Positions 12,856 to 24,469 of a stretch of 64,000 bases of DNA are shown piece by piece. The stretch covers positions 30,058,421 through 30,122,420 of the forward strand of contig JBCFYV010000100.1 in assembly GCA_039000515.1 (NCBI GenBank), in the 5' to 3' direction. Positions within the stretch are counted from its first letter, which is position 1, and each line of letters starts with the position of its first letter. A program made the position numbers and the translations under genes. This stretch comes from Timema cristinae (taxonomy: Eukaryota; Arthropoda; Insecta; Phasmatodea; Timematidae). Below the pieces are notes generated by a model that saw only the letters and a list, made by a program, of their open reading frames with translations, was not told where the DNA came from and searched no databases.

Positions 12856-13095
12856 CACCCTCCTCGGTAGGTAGTTGGCTAACGCACTAGTCGTGTTGAG
12901 CTCGACTGTTGAGGACGGAGAGATCGAGGTTCGAATCTCGGTCGGGTGAACTGGAAGTGTATTATCTTAAATGGTTTTTCCATTCTCCCTCCACGCAAAT
13001 GCAGGATCGCTTCCTCTAATTCAACCTCCCAATTCCTAATCCATTAGCGTAATTAGTACTTAAATCGTATAACCCGAACGGATAGCACGTTATAA
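12856..13095 (+). mobile_element. SINE A
   Basis: Head 'agttggctaacgcactagtc', B box gaggttcgaatctcggtcgg, body 'ctccctccacgcaaatgcag', tail 'tataacccgaacggatag'. Confidence 0.85.
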
Positions 13096-13488
13096 AATTA
13101 TAAACAATATACACAAAAAATATATACTTTTAATAAAACAAAGTAACATTAAAAATTATTAATATATATATATGACATAAAAAAATAAAATATGTCTTGT
13201 TTTAAAAACTCAAAATTATCTTATAGAGTAATAATTGAACTTATTTGTTTTTAAATCAATTCTAAACGAATTTGTAATCACGTGGGAATTGAAATTCTCG
13301 CGATAAAGCTTATTTATGTTTAAGGTTTAATATGAGCAATTAGATTCAATTGAATATTTCTTAATATATCTTTAAGATTAAGTTAATAAAAAGAGAAAAT
13401 GATAAACCGCCAGAAATACTAGATAATTTCATTACCATGACTTTCATCAAAATCCAATAAAAAATAATCATAGTTTAATTGGCACTAT

Positions 13489-13742
13489 CCCGATTTAGTG
13501 GCCGCATGGTGTAAGATACTACTATACAGTAAACTAAACTGCTGGTGACAGGGATATTAAAGTTCTAATCTCGGTCGAGCGTACTGAGGGTAGTTTTCCC
13601 AAAATGGTTTTCCACTCTATCTCCACGCAAGTTCGGATACATTTCATGTAAATATAACCATCCTAATCCCTAAAAAGCATTAACGTAATTAGTACATAGG
13701 CGTATAAACCGAGCAGGTAGTAAGACGCGGTGCTAAAAAAAT
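13489..13742 (+). mobile_element. SINE C
   Basis: Diverged head (gtggccgcatggtgtaagat), body 'ctatctccacgcaag' and tail 'gcaggtagtaagacgcggtg' with an A run. Confidence 0.8.
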
Positions 13743-14026
13743 AGCTAGAAAAAATTGTCACTCGCTAAATTAAAATGGAAGTCTTTGCTTCCAACAGACA
13801 TATTTTTTTTTCTATTTCTTACAAACCAGTTTTTAATAAATTAAAAAACATTAGTAAAAAAAATTCAGCTTTGAGGAGCACATGTTTGTGCACTGGGTCT
13901 ATTAATTTTAAAATTTCAGCCCTTTGCATCACGCAATGCTTATGACAGACAGACAAACTCTTCATTTGATTAATAATAATTATTATTATTGAGATGTCCC
14001 AATTCTTAGTGTGTCGACTATGAATA

Positions 14027-14028
<2 letters not shown>

Positions 14029-14090
<62 letters not shown>
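14029..14090. repeat. (ATT)n microsatellite, tail of a SINE B
   Basis: About 20 ATT units adjoining the antisense SINE B. A frame across it encodes a poly-Asn run and is an artefact. Confidence 0.95.
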
Positions 14091-14369
14091 GGCACTGCGT
14101 CTTACTACCCGTTTGGGTTGTACGCACTTAGGTTGATGTGTAATGGTAGGGTGATTGTGAGCTGAAATAGAGGACCTACAGTTTAACGTGGGATCCGTAC
14201 CACGGTGGAGCACTGGGATTCCACACATTCACAAGCTATGACTAATACACGTCTTCTCAGAGGTGGAAGAAGGGTTTGGTAATCAGATAAATCTGTGTCG
14301 GGACCAAGGATTGAACCCAAGAACCCCAACACAGAAGTGTGACACCTTACCCCTAGACCAGCAGGTCAC
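14091..14369 (-). mobile_element. SINE B, antisense
   Basis: Tail complement 'ggcactgcgtcttactaccc', body gcacttaggttgatgtgtaa, head complement ending 'ttacccctagaccagcaggt'. Full length. Confidence 0.85.
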
Positions 14370-15112
14370 GGACTGTGAATGATAATGCACTTTTATAGTG
14401 CTGTTTAGTAAGCGAAACATGTTTCTTACTTTCGCACAGAAAGTAAGACCCCAAAATGACGCCACAAATAGCTACTACGAGTAAAAAATATATTAAATAC
14501 CAAGATCAATCAACATATCAAACGTTAAAGATGTTAGTGGCTAAAAATATTGTATCATATTAACACATTAATCTTTAATTTAATGGCCATAACAACACTA
14601 AACTATTATTTCAATCTAATGAGTATAACGGGTAGGTTTATTGCCCATCTAAGAGGATATGTGGTTAGGGTTGTCGATGGGACTATTGTTTGACTCCAGA
14701 CTATGCTAATTAAAGGCTCATTCTTTTAATGCTCGTTTAACTCCTCAGATAACAGCTAACTGTAGGTGGATAGTAAAGCTCGAACTCAATGTCATATCAT
14801 ACATAATAAGCGTTTCTGTATTTCACCTTTAAAAAAACCACCAGTGGAACCACTTTACCATACAAAAAGATCCTAAAATAATTAATTTTAAATTAAAAAT
14901 TATTTAATTGATCTTAATCAATTTAGTTTCTCTCACTGTGTCTTAAGTAGTCTTAAGTAGTAAGACGCCATGTAAAAAATTACTCTTACGGTGGGATGTA
15001 TGGAGACTCAATTTAAGTCTTTCAAAAATACTATTGTGGGTAGAGTAACTAAAAAGTATTTTAGTAGATACATTTAGTTTCATTTTCTACACATAGTAAT
15101 ATTAACATTTGG

Positions 15113-15367
15113 TACCCGCCTCAGTTTCGTAGTTAGCTAACGCGCTAGTCACGTCGAGCTAGAATGCCAAGGATGGGAAGATCGAGGTTCGAATCAAGGT
15201 TGGCTGAACTGTGGGTGGTTTTTCTTAAGTTGTTTTCCACTCTCCGTCCACGTAAATATGGGTTCTCTTCCTCTGAATTCAACCTTACCAATTTCCTCAT
15301 CCATTATCGTAATTAGTACTTAAACGTATAACCTGAACGAGTAGTAAGACGCGTTGCTAAAAAAAAG
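15113..15367 (+). mobile_element. SINE A
   Basis: Head 'gcctcagtttcgtagttagc', B box gaggttcgaatcaaggttgg, tail 'acctgaacgagtagtaagac' with an A run. Confidence 0.8.
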
Positions 15368-15432
15368 TCCAAAAATGGATGAAGCTACTAGAGAGTGAAG
15401 GAGGTTACAGCTTTTGAATATATTGTCACGAG

Positions 15433-16247
15433 CAGTGGTGGCTCGTAGCTAAAATTAGTGGGGGTACTGCCCTATAAAAATGTTTACCTTTGTTTTAAAA
15501 TTGTGTAAAAGGAAAAAAAAAATGTATAAAAAGAAAACTTATCCAGGAACTTAATAAAATATTTAAAAAAATACTTTTTTACATACTTTAACTTAAATTG
15601 TTACAGTTCAAGCTTGATATATTCATTTAAAAATGAAATCCATTCTTGTTTTAATTGGCGCAAAAAGTTCAATAATATTCTCCTTGATCTCTGTATGACA
15701 ATAGAGGAGATTTTTCTCCATTTAAAGTACTGCAAGAGCATTTAGGCTTTCTGTTAAATAAAAGAACCGAAAAGAATCAAATAGAATAGCTGGGAGCAAA
15801 ATAATAATCTAATTCTACACTCTTCTACACTTTATCACATTCAAGAATATGGTAGGTGGTTTTTAAGCACAACACACGCTGAGTAAAAAAAAACTTCCTT
15901 TCACCATCACGCCAGTGCTGCACTGCGAGAGCAACAGTGCTATTTCTAACTGGCAGTCCCGCCTTCCTCCCACCGCCCTCCTATGTGCGCATGCGCACAA
16001 CAGTCAAACACCACGTTGCTGGCACTGTGAAATGAACAGTTCCATACAAAGATGTTTGAATCTTTTTCATAAACTGGGGGGATAGCTACTGAAGTACTGA
16101 CATTAAGCTTAAGGAATATATATTGTACTACAAAATTAAAGAAGGCATTAAAGAAAAAAGGTATCATTATATTAAATGTTATCGATAATATCAAGTGGAA
16201 ATAGGGGGTGCTGCAATTCCGCAGTGCCTATACACGAACCGCCACTG
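15433..16247. mobile_element. Non-autonomous hAT-like DNA transposon
   Basis: Terminal inverted repeats cagtggtggctcgta at the left and, inward from the right, cagtggcggttcgtg at the right. Flanking 8-mers gtcacgag (15425-15432) and gtaacgag (16248-16255) match at 7 of 8 positions, the target-site length typical of hAT elements. The cagtggcgg terminus is also typical of that superfamily. The 815-bp interior has no recognisable transposase. A minus-strand frame at 15946-16194 (82 codons) is hydrophobic and matches nothing I know. Confidence 0.8.
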
Positions 16248-16508
16248 GTAACGAGCATAATGGCTTTCGAACAGAAACTTTTGGAAGATAATTACGTTAT
16301 CATCAAATCCCAGAATGCCCATGACAAATATAGAAAGGATGTTGATATGCAAATATGTAGAAAATCAACGTAAAAGTACCTACTGATTAATAGTTTATCT
16401 TATCAAAAAATGATTTATAAAAACTTCAGAAATATAACCTTTTCTTTCGTCCCCTTTTATACCACCTTAAATACAAGAACTAATGGTAAAAAAGGAAACG
16501 TATATTTT

Positions 16509-16730
16509 AGTACCAAATCTTACTACCCGTTTGGGCTATACGCTAATGTACTAACTACGCTAATGGTTTTAGGGATTACGATGGTTATATCTAGATGAAG
16601 TGTATCCGCATTTGCGTGTAGGAAGAGTTAAAAACCATTTTGTAATAACCACCCTTAGTACACCCGGCCAATATTTGAACCTTGATCTCACCGTAATCTA
16701 AAGTCTAGCGTTCTGTGAAAGTGATGCCTT
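16509..16730 (-). mobile_element. SINE C, antisense
   Basis: aaatcttactacccgtttgg, 'gtgtatccgcatttgcgtg' and a head with 'tctagcgttctgtgaaagtg'. The end of the head is worn. Confidence 0.75.
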
Positions 16731-16928
16731 ATACCAGGAATCGGTATCCTTTTATTAGTGTTGTTCCGAAGTAATATTTCAGTCACCCAACGTGCCAACC
16801 AATCTGAGCCCATACAAATCAGATATATTTTTATACTAGTTAACTAGTACAACTATTAAAACAAATTTAAGTTTATCTTGTATAATTTAAATGTGGGATC
16901 AAGTTTCTAAATTGAATACATTAGTAGA

Positions 16929-17196
16929 GACCCGCCTCGGTGGCGTAGTTGGCTGACGCGCTTGTCGTGTTAAGCTCAACTGCTGAGAACGGGGAGATCG
17001 AGGTTCGAATCTCGGTTGGGTGAACTGGGGTGGTTTTTCCTAAATGGTTCTCCACTCTACCTCCACGCAAATGTGGGTTCACTTCCTCTAATTAAACCTT
17101 CCCAATTCCTAATCTATTAGCGTAATTAGTACTTAAAGCGTATAACCCGAACAGGTAGTAAGACGCGGTGCTAAATATTATTATTATTATTATTAT
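16929..17196 (+). mobile_element. SINE A
   Basis: Near-consensus: cgcctcggtggcgtagttgg, 'gaggttcgaatctcggttgg', 'aacaggtagtaagacgcggt' and a (tta)n tail. Confidence 0.9.
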
Positions 17197-17444
17197 ACAT
17201 TAGGTTATATAACAACTGTTTCTTGAATATTTAATATTTTAATAAAAATCAGAATAAATAAAAAAGTTATGTGTTTAGCAAAATCGAAGTTCTGAAAACA
17301 TTATTTTGAAATTTTGAAACAAAACAATTTGAATCATTTAAACACTAAGCACGTTGCTATTAACATGATTACTCACATCAATGGTTTTATTTAAAAATAA
17401 AGGTTATATATTATTTGTATATAAATCACCTAGCGTTCCATTGA

Positions 17445-17520
17445 ATATCTTTCGGCATGCCATTCTTGGCACGCATGCCATAGGTTGTCAACCCCTGCCT
17501 TAGACCATCCGTCCACTAAA
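17445..17520. repeat. Possible hAT-type terminus
   Basis: tgccataggttgtcaacccc resembles terminal sequence of hAT elements. The other end is not visible. A frame at 17711-17956 downstream has no recognised homology. Confidence 0.3.
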
Positions 17521-18051
17521 ACGGGTCCAGGGGACGTGTATTCATAGCATTGAAATGTCGTCTGTAGCTTCATTTGGATTAAATTTTGCGTGTGTGTGTT
17601 TGTCGGTTATCCTCGCTTGATTTCATCTTGATAGGCTTTATATTGTATTTAAATTGTAAGGGGTTATTTTTGCTAATGCCTTTGGGAATAAGTAATGCTT
17701 AGGGACTGCGGTGAAGTCTGTAATCGGATTAATAAGTTGGAATCACCCTTTCAAATATGTGCAGAATTTAAACCTCTGTTTCGCAACAAACAAAGCCCAG
17801 CGTCCTGTTGACAAAAGGGGAGCTATGACTGCTACCATGGATTATATCGTCACTGAAATGGATTTTACTTTCCCGACTAACGGCATTCCTTTAGTGGCAG
17901 AAGTAGCATTGGGACTTATCAACAAAGTTAAAATAACTATTATAATCATAATTTAGATTAGAATCGTCATCATCATCTTCATAGTCAATCTTTCTGTTAT
18001 TCAATCATTATACTTAGATTATAGATAAACCATACTTTTAAAATCTTTTTT

Positions 18052-18284
18052 CACGCTTCAGTGGCCACATGGTTTAAGGTGCTTCTTTCGCACTAGACTA
18101 GACGTCCGATGATGGTGATATCAACGTTTAAATCTCGGTCGGGTGTACTGAGTTTGTTTTCCACTCTCTCTGTATACGGAAATGTGGGTACACTACCTCT
18201 AAATATAACCTTCCTAATCCTTAAAACCATTAGCGTAGTTACTTTACAAGCGTGTAACCCGAACGAGTAGTAGATGCGATACTA
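18052..18284 (+). mobile_element. SINE C, host of a nested SINE A
   Basis: Head 'gcttcagtggccacatggtt', body 'ctctctgtatacggaaatgtg', tail 'cccgaacgagtagtagatgc'. Its tail word gcgatacta (18276-18284) reappears after the nested SINE A at 18556-18564. Confidence 0.85.
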
Positions 18285-18555
18285 TAATAATAATAATAAT
18301 AATATTTAGCACCGCGTCTTACTACCCGTTCGGGTTTTACGCTTTAAGTACTAATTATGTTAATGGATTTAAGAATTGGGAAGGTTGAATTAGAGGAAGT
18401 GAACCCGCATTTGCGTGGAGGGAGAGTAGAGGGCCATTTAGGAAAAGCCACCCCCAGTTCACCCGACCGAGATTCGCACCTCGATCTCTCCGTCCTCAGC
18501 AGTCGAGCTCAACTCGACAAGCGCGTTAGCCAACTACGCCACCGAGGCGGGTGAC
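18285..18555 (-). mobile_element. SINE A, antisense, nested in SINE C
   Basis: Begins with (taa)n, then 'agcaccgcgtcttactaccc', and ends 'ctacgccaccgaggcgggtg'. Flanked by the 9-bp direct repeat gcgatacta, so it inserted into the older SINE C tail. Confidence 0.9.
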
Positions 18556-18599
18556 GCGATACTAAAGAAAATACATACATAAATACCCTGTCACGCACA

Positions 18600-18720
18600 T
18601 CGGTGGACACATGAAATAAGGCGTCAATCACGTCTGGTTTGATTTAAAGGTGATGGGAAGTTTAGGGTTCTAATCCAGGCTGGTTGTACTAAGGGTGGGT
18701 TCACCTGAATGTGGATACCT
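18600..18720 (+). repeat. SINE C fragment
   Basis: cggtggacacatgaaataag, gttctaatccaggctggttg, 'gtactaagggtgg'. The tail is lost. Confidence 0.5.
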
Positions 18721-18748
18721 AAACTGGCAATAAAACTATAAAAATATT

Positions 18749-19036
18749 ATAATTAATAGCACCTCGTCTTACTACCCTTACGGGTTATATGCACTTACGC
18801 TAATGTGTAATGGTAGGGTGATTGTGAGATGAAATGAAGGACCTACAGTAAAACGTTGAGTCCGAACCACGGTGGAGACCTGGCATTCCACACATTCACA
18901 AGGTGTGATTAATACACTTCTTGTTAGAGGTGAAGGAAGGATTTGGTAATCAGATAAATCTGTGCCTGGACTGAGGATTGAAACCCGGACCCCCAGCACA
19001 AAAGTCCAACACCTTACCCCTAGACCACCAGGTCAC
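18749..19036 (-). mobile_element. SINE B, antisense, with 13-bp target duplication
   Basis: Full-length SINE B flanked by ctataaaaatatt at 18736-18748 and 19037-19049. Tail complement 'agcacctcgtcttactaccc', head complement ending 'ctagaccaccaggtcac'. Confidence 0.92.
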
Positions 19037-19310
19037 CTATAAAAATATTCCCTCTGGTAATATTTAAATTCTGTGTCAATACTTTTACATGTGTTTATGT
19101 TAATTACATCGTAGCGTGTAGCTTCCCATGCATCCGAAGTGATGGTCACGTTATCCAAGGACTCACATAACACTTTTTGACCGTTAACTAAAAGTCCTGG
19201 GTTCGAATCCTGAGAGGAAGCACTCAGAACATTTTCCAAGTATGATATATCATTATTACTTTCCCCATTTCTCTTTTCATGGTTATAAGGACCAACTTGT
19301 TTTTTTTTAA

Positions 19311-19679
19311 GGTGGGAATCGAGGAATCGAGAAAAGCCCAATATGTTTGCAGTTCTTATAGCAACATATTATTTGGGACCAAATAAATAAAATATTTCTC
19401 CAGTAGAAACATAGAGTTTAATTTCTTTCACATGGTTATTATCAACAGTTGTTGAATATATGTCATGAGCATAACGACGTTAAGTGATAGACTTTTTAAA
19501 TTAAGAAAAAAAAAAGTTGTAATTAAATTCCAAGTTTCTCTTGACGGATATGAAGAAAATTTAACTCTACGTTTGTACTAAATAAATATTAGATTTATTT
19601 TAACAAAAAAAAAAGTTTTGATATTAAAATTGAAAAAAAAAAACCACTGATATTTTCTCACTTCCCCTACGTCCCAACC
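19311..19679. mobile_element. TTAA-flanked fold-back element, copy 1
   Basis: Starts ggtgggaatcgagga and ends ccctacgtcccaacc, with TTAA directly outside each end (19307-19310 and 19680-19683). The two halves are diverged inverted copies of each other (ggaccaaataaataaaatat on the left against 'tattagatttattttaac' on the right). The same design is seen at 26648 and 62120. Confidence 0.7.
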
Positions 19680-20289
19680 TTAAAAGGTAACAATTAAAAT
19701 AATGATAATAATAGCTTGTAGCTTCAAACATAAGACTATCTCTGCGTAAGGCTGCGTAATGAAAACATAAGAGGGAAGTACTGCATATAAACCCTCCTTG
19801 CTTGTAGATTGTTAATTTTTTAATGAGTAAAGCCCAAAACCGGTTCTCTAGTGGTTGTGTAAGCTCAGGTTAGCTGAATAGAATCCGTTGAACTATTGAT
19901 GGTGTGAAACAATACGAGATTTCTTCCCTTTAGAGGTTAGCCGCTGTTTTCTGACATTTTAGGGACTCAACTGGGTTATAAAACCTCTTCGCCTAAATGT
20001 TCTGGAAGGGGGGGGGGAAAGCTTGGGGAAGGGATGAGGAAGGAGTAAGGGGGGAGGTCTGCACAAACTTGGAAAAAAAAAATTCAACCCCCATTCTTTT
20101 TCACCGCGTCTCACTAACATTTTAAGGCTATACACATATGTGGCTATACATATGTATATTAACTTACGCTAGTTGAGTAAGGTAGAATTTTTATATGAAC
20201 TTTACCCACATAATGAGCGGGCTAGATATATGGTGGGGACATCTAAATTAATTTTTAGATAAAATTTATCTGAGGTATTTAACGTGCAC

Positions 20290-20475
20290 TTTCTGATACG
20301 ATTGATTATATCAGCATGCAACTTATAAATCTAGCTTAATTCTAAAACAGGCACTGAAACCAGCCCCCAGGCCATTAATTCATCACTGTGAGAGAAGAAA
20401 CCCTCAATTCTCCCGTTATATATATTTTCTACGTCGCCGGGACTTGTCTCTTAGTCACATGTTATCAAGTGAGCT
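20290..20475 (-). repeat. Family F repeat, antisense
   Basis: cgattgattatatcagcatg, 'aacttataaatctagctta', 'ccattaattcatcactgtga'. Confidence 0.55.
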
Positions 20476-20973
20476 AAGGTGTCGTACATTAAATAATATT
20501 ATAAATATGAACGGTTTTGTATCTACTACTCTCTGAACTGCGCTTTTCTTTATTAGTACTCCTGTCAGGTTTATAAATACATCAGTGAATGACTAATATG
20601 TAAGACCCATATAATTCTAGATAAAGCCATAGATTTTACAGACTGGAGGGCTCAGTGCACACGTATTGGAGATCGGAACCAGGTTAGAATAGTTTCAGTT
20701 GTATGAACTAAGGTTTGATTTTAAATATCCCGATTTTTCGTTTTCATTACTCTTTCCAGATTGATTCTGTTACATTTATTTTAAATTCACCTGCCTTATT
20801 CGAAGAATATATTTTTCTAATATGAATATCTAATTGGAATTTTAAATTTTCTTTCGGATCCCAAATACAAATTCAAATAATGGAATGTTTGAAAATTTAC
20901 ATTTCTAGTATAGTAGAGTTAAAATATTTAAAATTAAATTTGGAAAAAGTTGTTTATAGGCTTTGTATAACAG

Positions 20974-21444
20974 GTGTTATACCCTATTCGTAAATTTTCC
21001 CAATTCATATCTTCTCATTTAGTTAATCCTTTCACCAATTGTGCAAACATTTGTCCAGTTCGTGAATTGTGCAGCACTTATGCTGCCCAAATCATGAACC
21101 GGGCAGCTCTAACCCTTACCCAATTCATGAACTGGGCTTTGGCCATGTCCGTGAAATGGACAAGTGAAGAACAGGTTTGATCTTTAAGTCAATTTAACGT
21201 TTAATCGTTTTAGAATAGAAGGTTATGTTAAGTTAGGTTGGGTTAATTTAATGTAATATTTTTAAACAAATTTCATTTAAGCTTGTAGTGGTTACTACCC
21301 TATGTTCCAGTTCATGAAATGGGCAAGAAGTAGTACAATTTTTTCCCAGTTTGTGAAATGGATAAGCAAAGAAGTTAGTTCATAGAATGTTCATAAATCT
21401 GCCCAATTAATGAAATGGGCAGTTTCACTATTGGAGTGTAACAC
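20974..21444. repeat. Family G repeat, copy 2, with terminal inverted repeats
   Basis: The ends are loosely inverted (gtgttataccct at the left, gtgttacactcc inward from the right). The interior is dense in short palindromic words such as cccaattcatgaactgggc and 'ccagttcatgaaatgggc'. Matches copy 1 at 2179-2505. A + strand frame at 20974-21180 is built from these words and is not considered a gene. Confidence 0.65.
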
Positions 21445-22164
21445 TCATAAACGCTATTTTTTTTATTATATCCGTTGGTTCATAGAAAATAAATCTAATG
21501 AGTAAATTAATTATATAAATACAATTTTGTCCTTTTTTTTTGTGATTTAATTATTTTCCCCAACTACAAAACCCTATATAATTACTGTTACCAATAATGA
21601 TTAAAATTGCAATTTCAAGTCAAGGCCTTTATAAATTATTATTGTATTCAAGCTCTCTTTGTGAGATTTTTTTTACAAATCTAGAATATCTCGAATACCA
21701 AAGGATTCGAGGAAACGAGTATATGAGGGTCACATCTCAACTTTTAATCATTCATTTCAAGGTTGAGTTAAAAAAAAAAGTTTTGAAACCTCATTACTAG
21801 ACAAAACATTTTGGGATGTCATCGATATCCCTCATTATTATTTCGAGAGAAAAATCGTTACGTTGACCATATCGAACTTCCCTTTCAGACCCGGCCGGAA
21901 CGAGAGAAATTCATTTTCCGTACGTCCCCATGAGCTGATCTTTGAAAGAGTTTTCATTTTCAATTTCACAAGAGATCGATTGACCCGAACGGTTGTATAA
22001 AGGGGTGAAGAAGGAGGTGGGGGGGAAGGAAGAGTAAAGAGTACACACAGTCCAGTACATCAATCACACAACTCACTGCTTCTCCTCTCAAAATCGGCCA
22101 TAGAGGGCACTTTGAGGTGACTCAGTAGACATTGAACAAATATATTTGTTTAGTATTTAAAATG

Positions 22165-22330
22165 CATTTTCTAGACTGACTAATTATATCAACACAAAAC
22201 TTATAAACAAGTAAATTAAATCTAGAACATACACAACAACTGGCCATTTCTCTACCCCCGCACCCCCCCCCCCCACCACAAAAAAAAGCCATTAAGTTAT
22301 CACTGTAAAAGGAGGCACCCCGATTTACTA
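22165..22330 (-). repeat. Family F repeat, antisense, with poly-C
   Basis: gactaattatatcaacacaa, 'aacttataaacaagtaaatta' and 'cattaagttatcactgtaaa', interrupted by a C run at 22261-22274. Confidence 0.5.
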
Positions 22331-23247
22331 ATTGTGATTTTTAGATATCAATTATATTAATAACATGAGGTCATGAGGAACGTAGTTAAATTTTTTTTAT
22401 AAATTGTAAGAAAGAATACATTTTAAAATATTTATCAACCAAATTAAATTATAATAAAAAACTGAAGAAATATGTAACATATTCTTTGTTCTATTTAAAT
22501 ATACAATATATTATTTGTTCTACCGCAATTAATTGGCTGCCTAAAGTGAGTGGGAAAGATTTCAATTCAATAGTTTTATAACTATTTTAAAACTTAATCC
22601 AGCTTACTATTTATATTCAAATTTCTCTTTACTAAAACAAAATATTTTAAAAATCTAATTTGTTTGCTAAAAAAATATTCTAATATCAAAAATTGTTTTA
22701 ACTATTGTACCCCTTCTAAACACACAAATACTACATTAACACATCCATCTTCTTGCAAAAAACTTTACTCAAGACACCAAACCTAGACCTCCCCGTTAAT
22801 TCATCAATGTAGTAAAGGGGAACCCCGTTTAGTACCATTACTGAAAAACATATTTAAACTTTTAGCAAGGAAAGATATCCAATATAATATTTTGATAAAT
22901 TAATCAATAATTGTTAAGGTAAATTTTAATTCTCTCTTAAATAATTTTAAATGTTGATAACAGTAGTAAAAATAACATAAATAATAAATAATAACATATA
23001 AACTTAACGAATAAATAAAACAACCCTTGTTAGTTAAATAAACATATTAAAATGTACTATTTAAAACTCATATTTTAGATTCATTTCTTAGTAGTGGAAA
23101 CATAACACAAACAAAATATATTTTAAATATTCGATCCTCAGCAGACCAATATAATTAACAGGGTTGTATCATTACAGAACAATAAACAATTAATAAATGG
23201 ATTGAGAGGTGAATATGATATTATACATATAGTTTGAAGACCATTTA

Positions 23248-23464
23248 TAGCACCGCGTCTTACTACCCATTTTTATTAAACGCCTATGTACTAATTACAC
23301 TATTGGGATAGTGATTAGGAAGGCTTAGTTTAGAGTAAATACGCCCACATTGGCGTGGAAAACTATTTAGGTTAAACCTCCTTCAGTTCACCCAAGCGGG
23401 ATAGAACGCCGATCCTCCCGTCCACGAGATTAGCGCGTTAGACCACGTGGCCACCAAAGCGGGT
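23248..23464 (-). mobile_element. SINE C-like, antisense
   Basis: agcaccgcgtcttactaccc, 'cgcccacattggcgtgg' and head complement ending 'ggccaccaaagcgggta'. Confidence 0.8.
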
Positions 23465-23609
23465 ACTTTAAAGAATTAATCAAAACAAAGTAAATGGAAG
23501 CTATTTGAAAGTAATAATTTAGTGTTATATTGTAAATATGTAGTTAAAAGATTAAAAAGTTGAATAATTAATTGATTAATTTCTTATATGTATCCTACCA
23601 ACATACAGA

Positions 23610-24100
23610 ACACGTATCAGGGGTAATGTGGTCTAGGGTGTCACCCTCGTAATATACTGGAGACTCAATGATGGGGATATTGGGGTTATAATCTCGATCG
23701 GATGATTAAGGTTCATTTTCAATAAATGGGTTGATATTTTCCTTCGATTCTACCTCTCTCATTCCTACACCATCCGGTCCCGTGGTGTAATGGTCAGTGC
23801 ACCTGGCTATGAGTCAAAGAGTCCCAGGTTCAATTCCCCGATGGTACCGTGGATATATTCCCATAAGATGGCTTAAGACTCACACCAACTCCATACATCC
23901 ATATTCACTATCATCACATCATTTAATTGTGGGTACATTTATACAACCTCCATAGGTGTACCCCGGCAACGCTCTGTGCCACCAAAGCAGCTAATAGTCT
24001 ACATACATATGACCCAACTGGGTGTCATGTCCCTCCAGATCAGTAATACCATACGCTAATAAAAAAAGACCCTACACCATTAGTGTGAATTGCGGCTAGC
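23610..24100 (+). repeat. Old SINE, interrupted by SINE D
   Basis: Head 'gtaatgtggtctagggtgtc', B-box-like ggggttataatctcgatcgg. The body resumes after the inserted SINE D with 'cattagtgtgaattg'. It now forms sequence directly upstream of exon 2. Confidence 0.6.
23774..24070 (+). mobile_element. SINE D with 10-bp target duplication
   Basis: tRNA-like head ggtcccgtggtgtaatggtc with B box 'caggttcaattcccc', and an unrelated body (accccggcaacgctctgtgc). It ends in an A run and is flanked by cctacaccat at 23764-23773 and 24071-24080. It lacks the tail shared by families A-C. It lies 88 bp before exon 2. Confidence 0.88.
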
Positions 24101-24158
24101 TATTAGTATGACGAGGCTCATGGGGAGAAGACTTACGCCCATGGTCTTATTTGTGTAG

Positions 24159-24330
24159 GCATGAGGATACTGGTGATGTTGCTTCTGGACACGCTGCCCA
24201 TGTTGGGCAACGTGCTGCTCCTCTGTTTCTTCGTCTTCTTCATCTTCGGCATCGTGGGAGTGCAGCTTTGGGAGGGCATCTTGCGGCAGCGCTGCTTCCT
24301 CAACAAGGATATCAACGTCAGCTACCCGAA
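24159..24330 (+). CDS. Cav3: Cav3 exon 2: S4-S5 linker, S5 and start of the turret
   Basis: 'gc' completes the Ser codon opened by exon 1. The exon then reads [20 protein letters not shown], continuing through a hydrophobic S5 ([18 protein letters not shown]) and [20 protein letters not shown]. Human Cav3 channels have nearly the same S4-S5 linker and S5. An early turret cysteine (RQRC) and a possible N-glycosylation site (NVS) mark the start of the extracellular loop. The exon ends in phase 2 ('aa' before gtgagt) and continues into exon 3. GC content is far above the flanks. The upstream acceptor region (ttatttgtgtag) lies 88 bp after a recently inserted SINE at 23774-24070. Confidence 0.96.
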
Positions 24331-24469
24331 GTGAGTTACCTTGAAGTATTTACATTCAATGTTTATCTGTTGAATAACATCTTAAAATAAATTAGCACCT
24401 CTCAAGTAATCAATATATACTAGTATTTTTTTTATTTGTTGAAATTCACTAGATACTGGGAAAGTCGCA

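Larger units (their letters stand above)
2663..24158 (+). other. Intron 1 (21.5 kb)
   Basis: GT-AG intron joining the S4 exon to the S5 exon. Named repeats are listed separately. Stretches where I recognise nothing beyond AT-rich sequence: about 3030-3940, 5230-6540, 6720-7250, 9270-10090, 12060-12850 (mildly GC-richer but without a coherent frame), 13100-13480, 14380-15110, 17200-17440, 19690-20280, 21450-22160 and 22340-23240. A tRNA-like stretch with a clear B box (gggttcgaacccc) lies near 2915-3020 and another near 19130-19240. They are taken as SINE remnants, not tRNA genes. Confidence 0.85.

Noticed and set aside
13986..14228. Minus-strand frame with a long poly-Asn run
   Set aside because: It is the (ATT)n tail of an antisense SINE B translated, with no conserved protein.
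15946..16194. 82-codon minus-strand frame in the hAT-like element
   Set aside because: No transposase motif. It ends in low-complexity hydrophobic residues.
17711..17956. 81-codon + strand frame
   Set aside because: The wording is faintly protein-like but has no recognised homology and ends in low-complexity isoleucines.
23774..23850. Functional tRNA gene
   Set aside because: A and B boxes are present, but the stems do not close well and the sequence continues into a SINE body with an A-run and target duplication.
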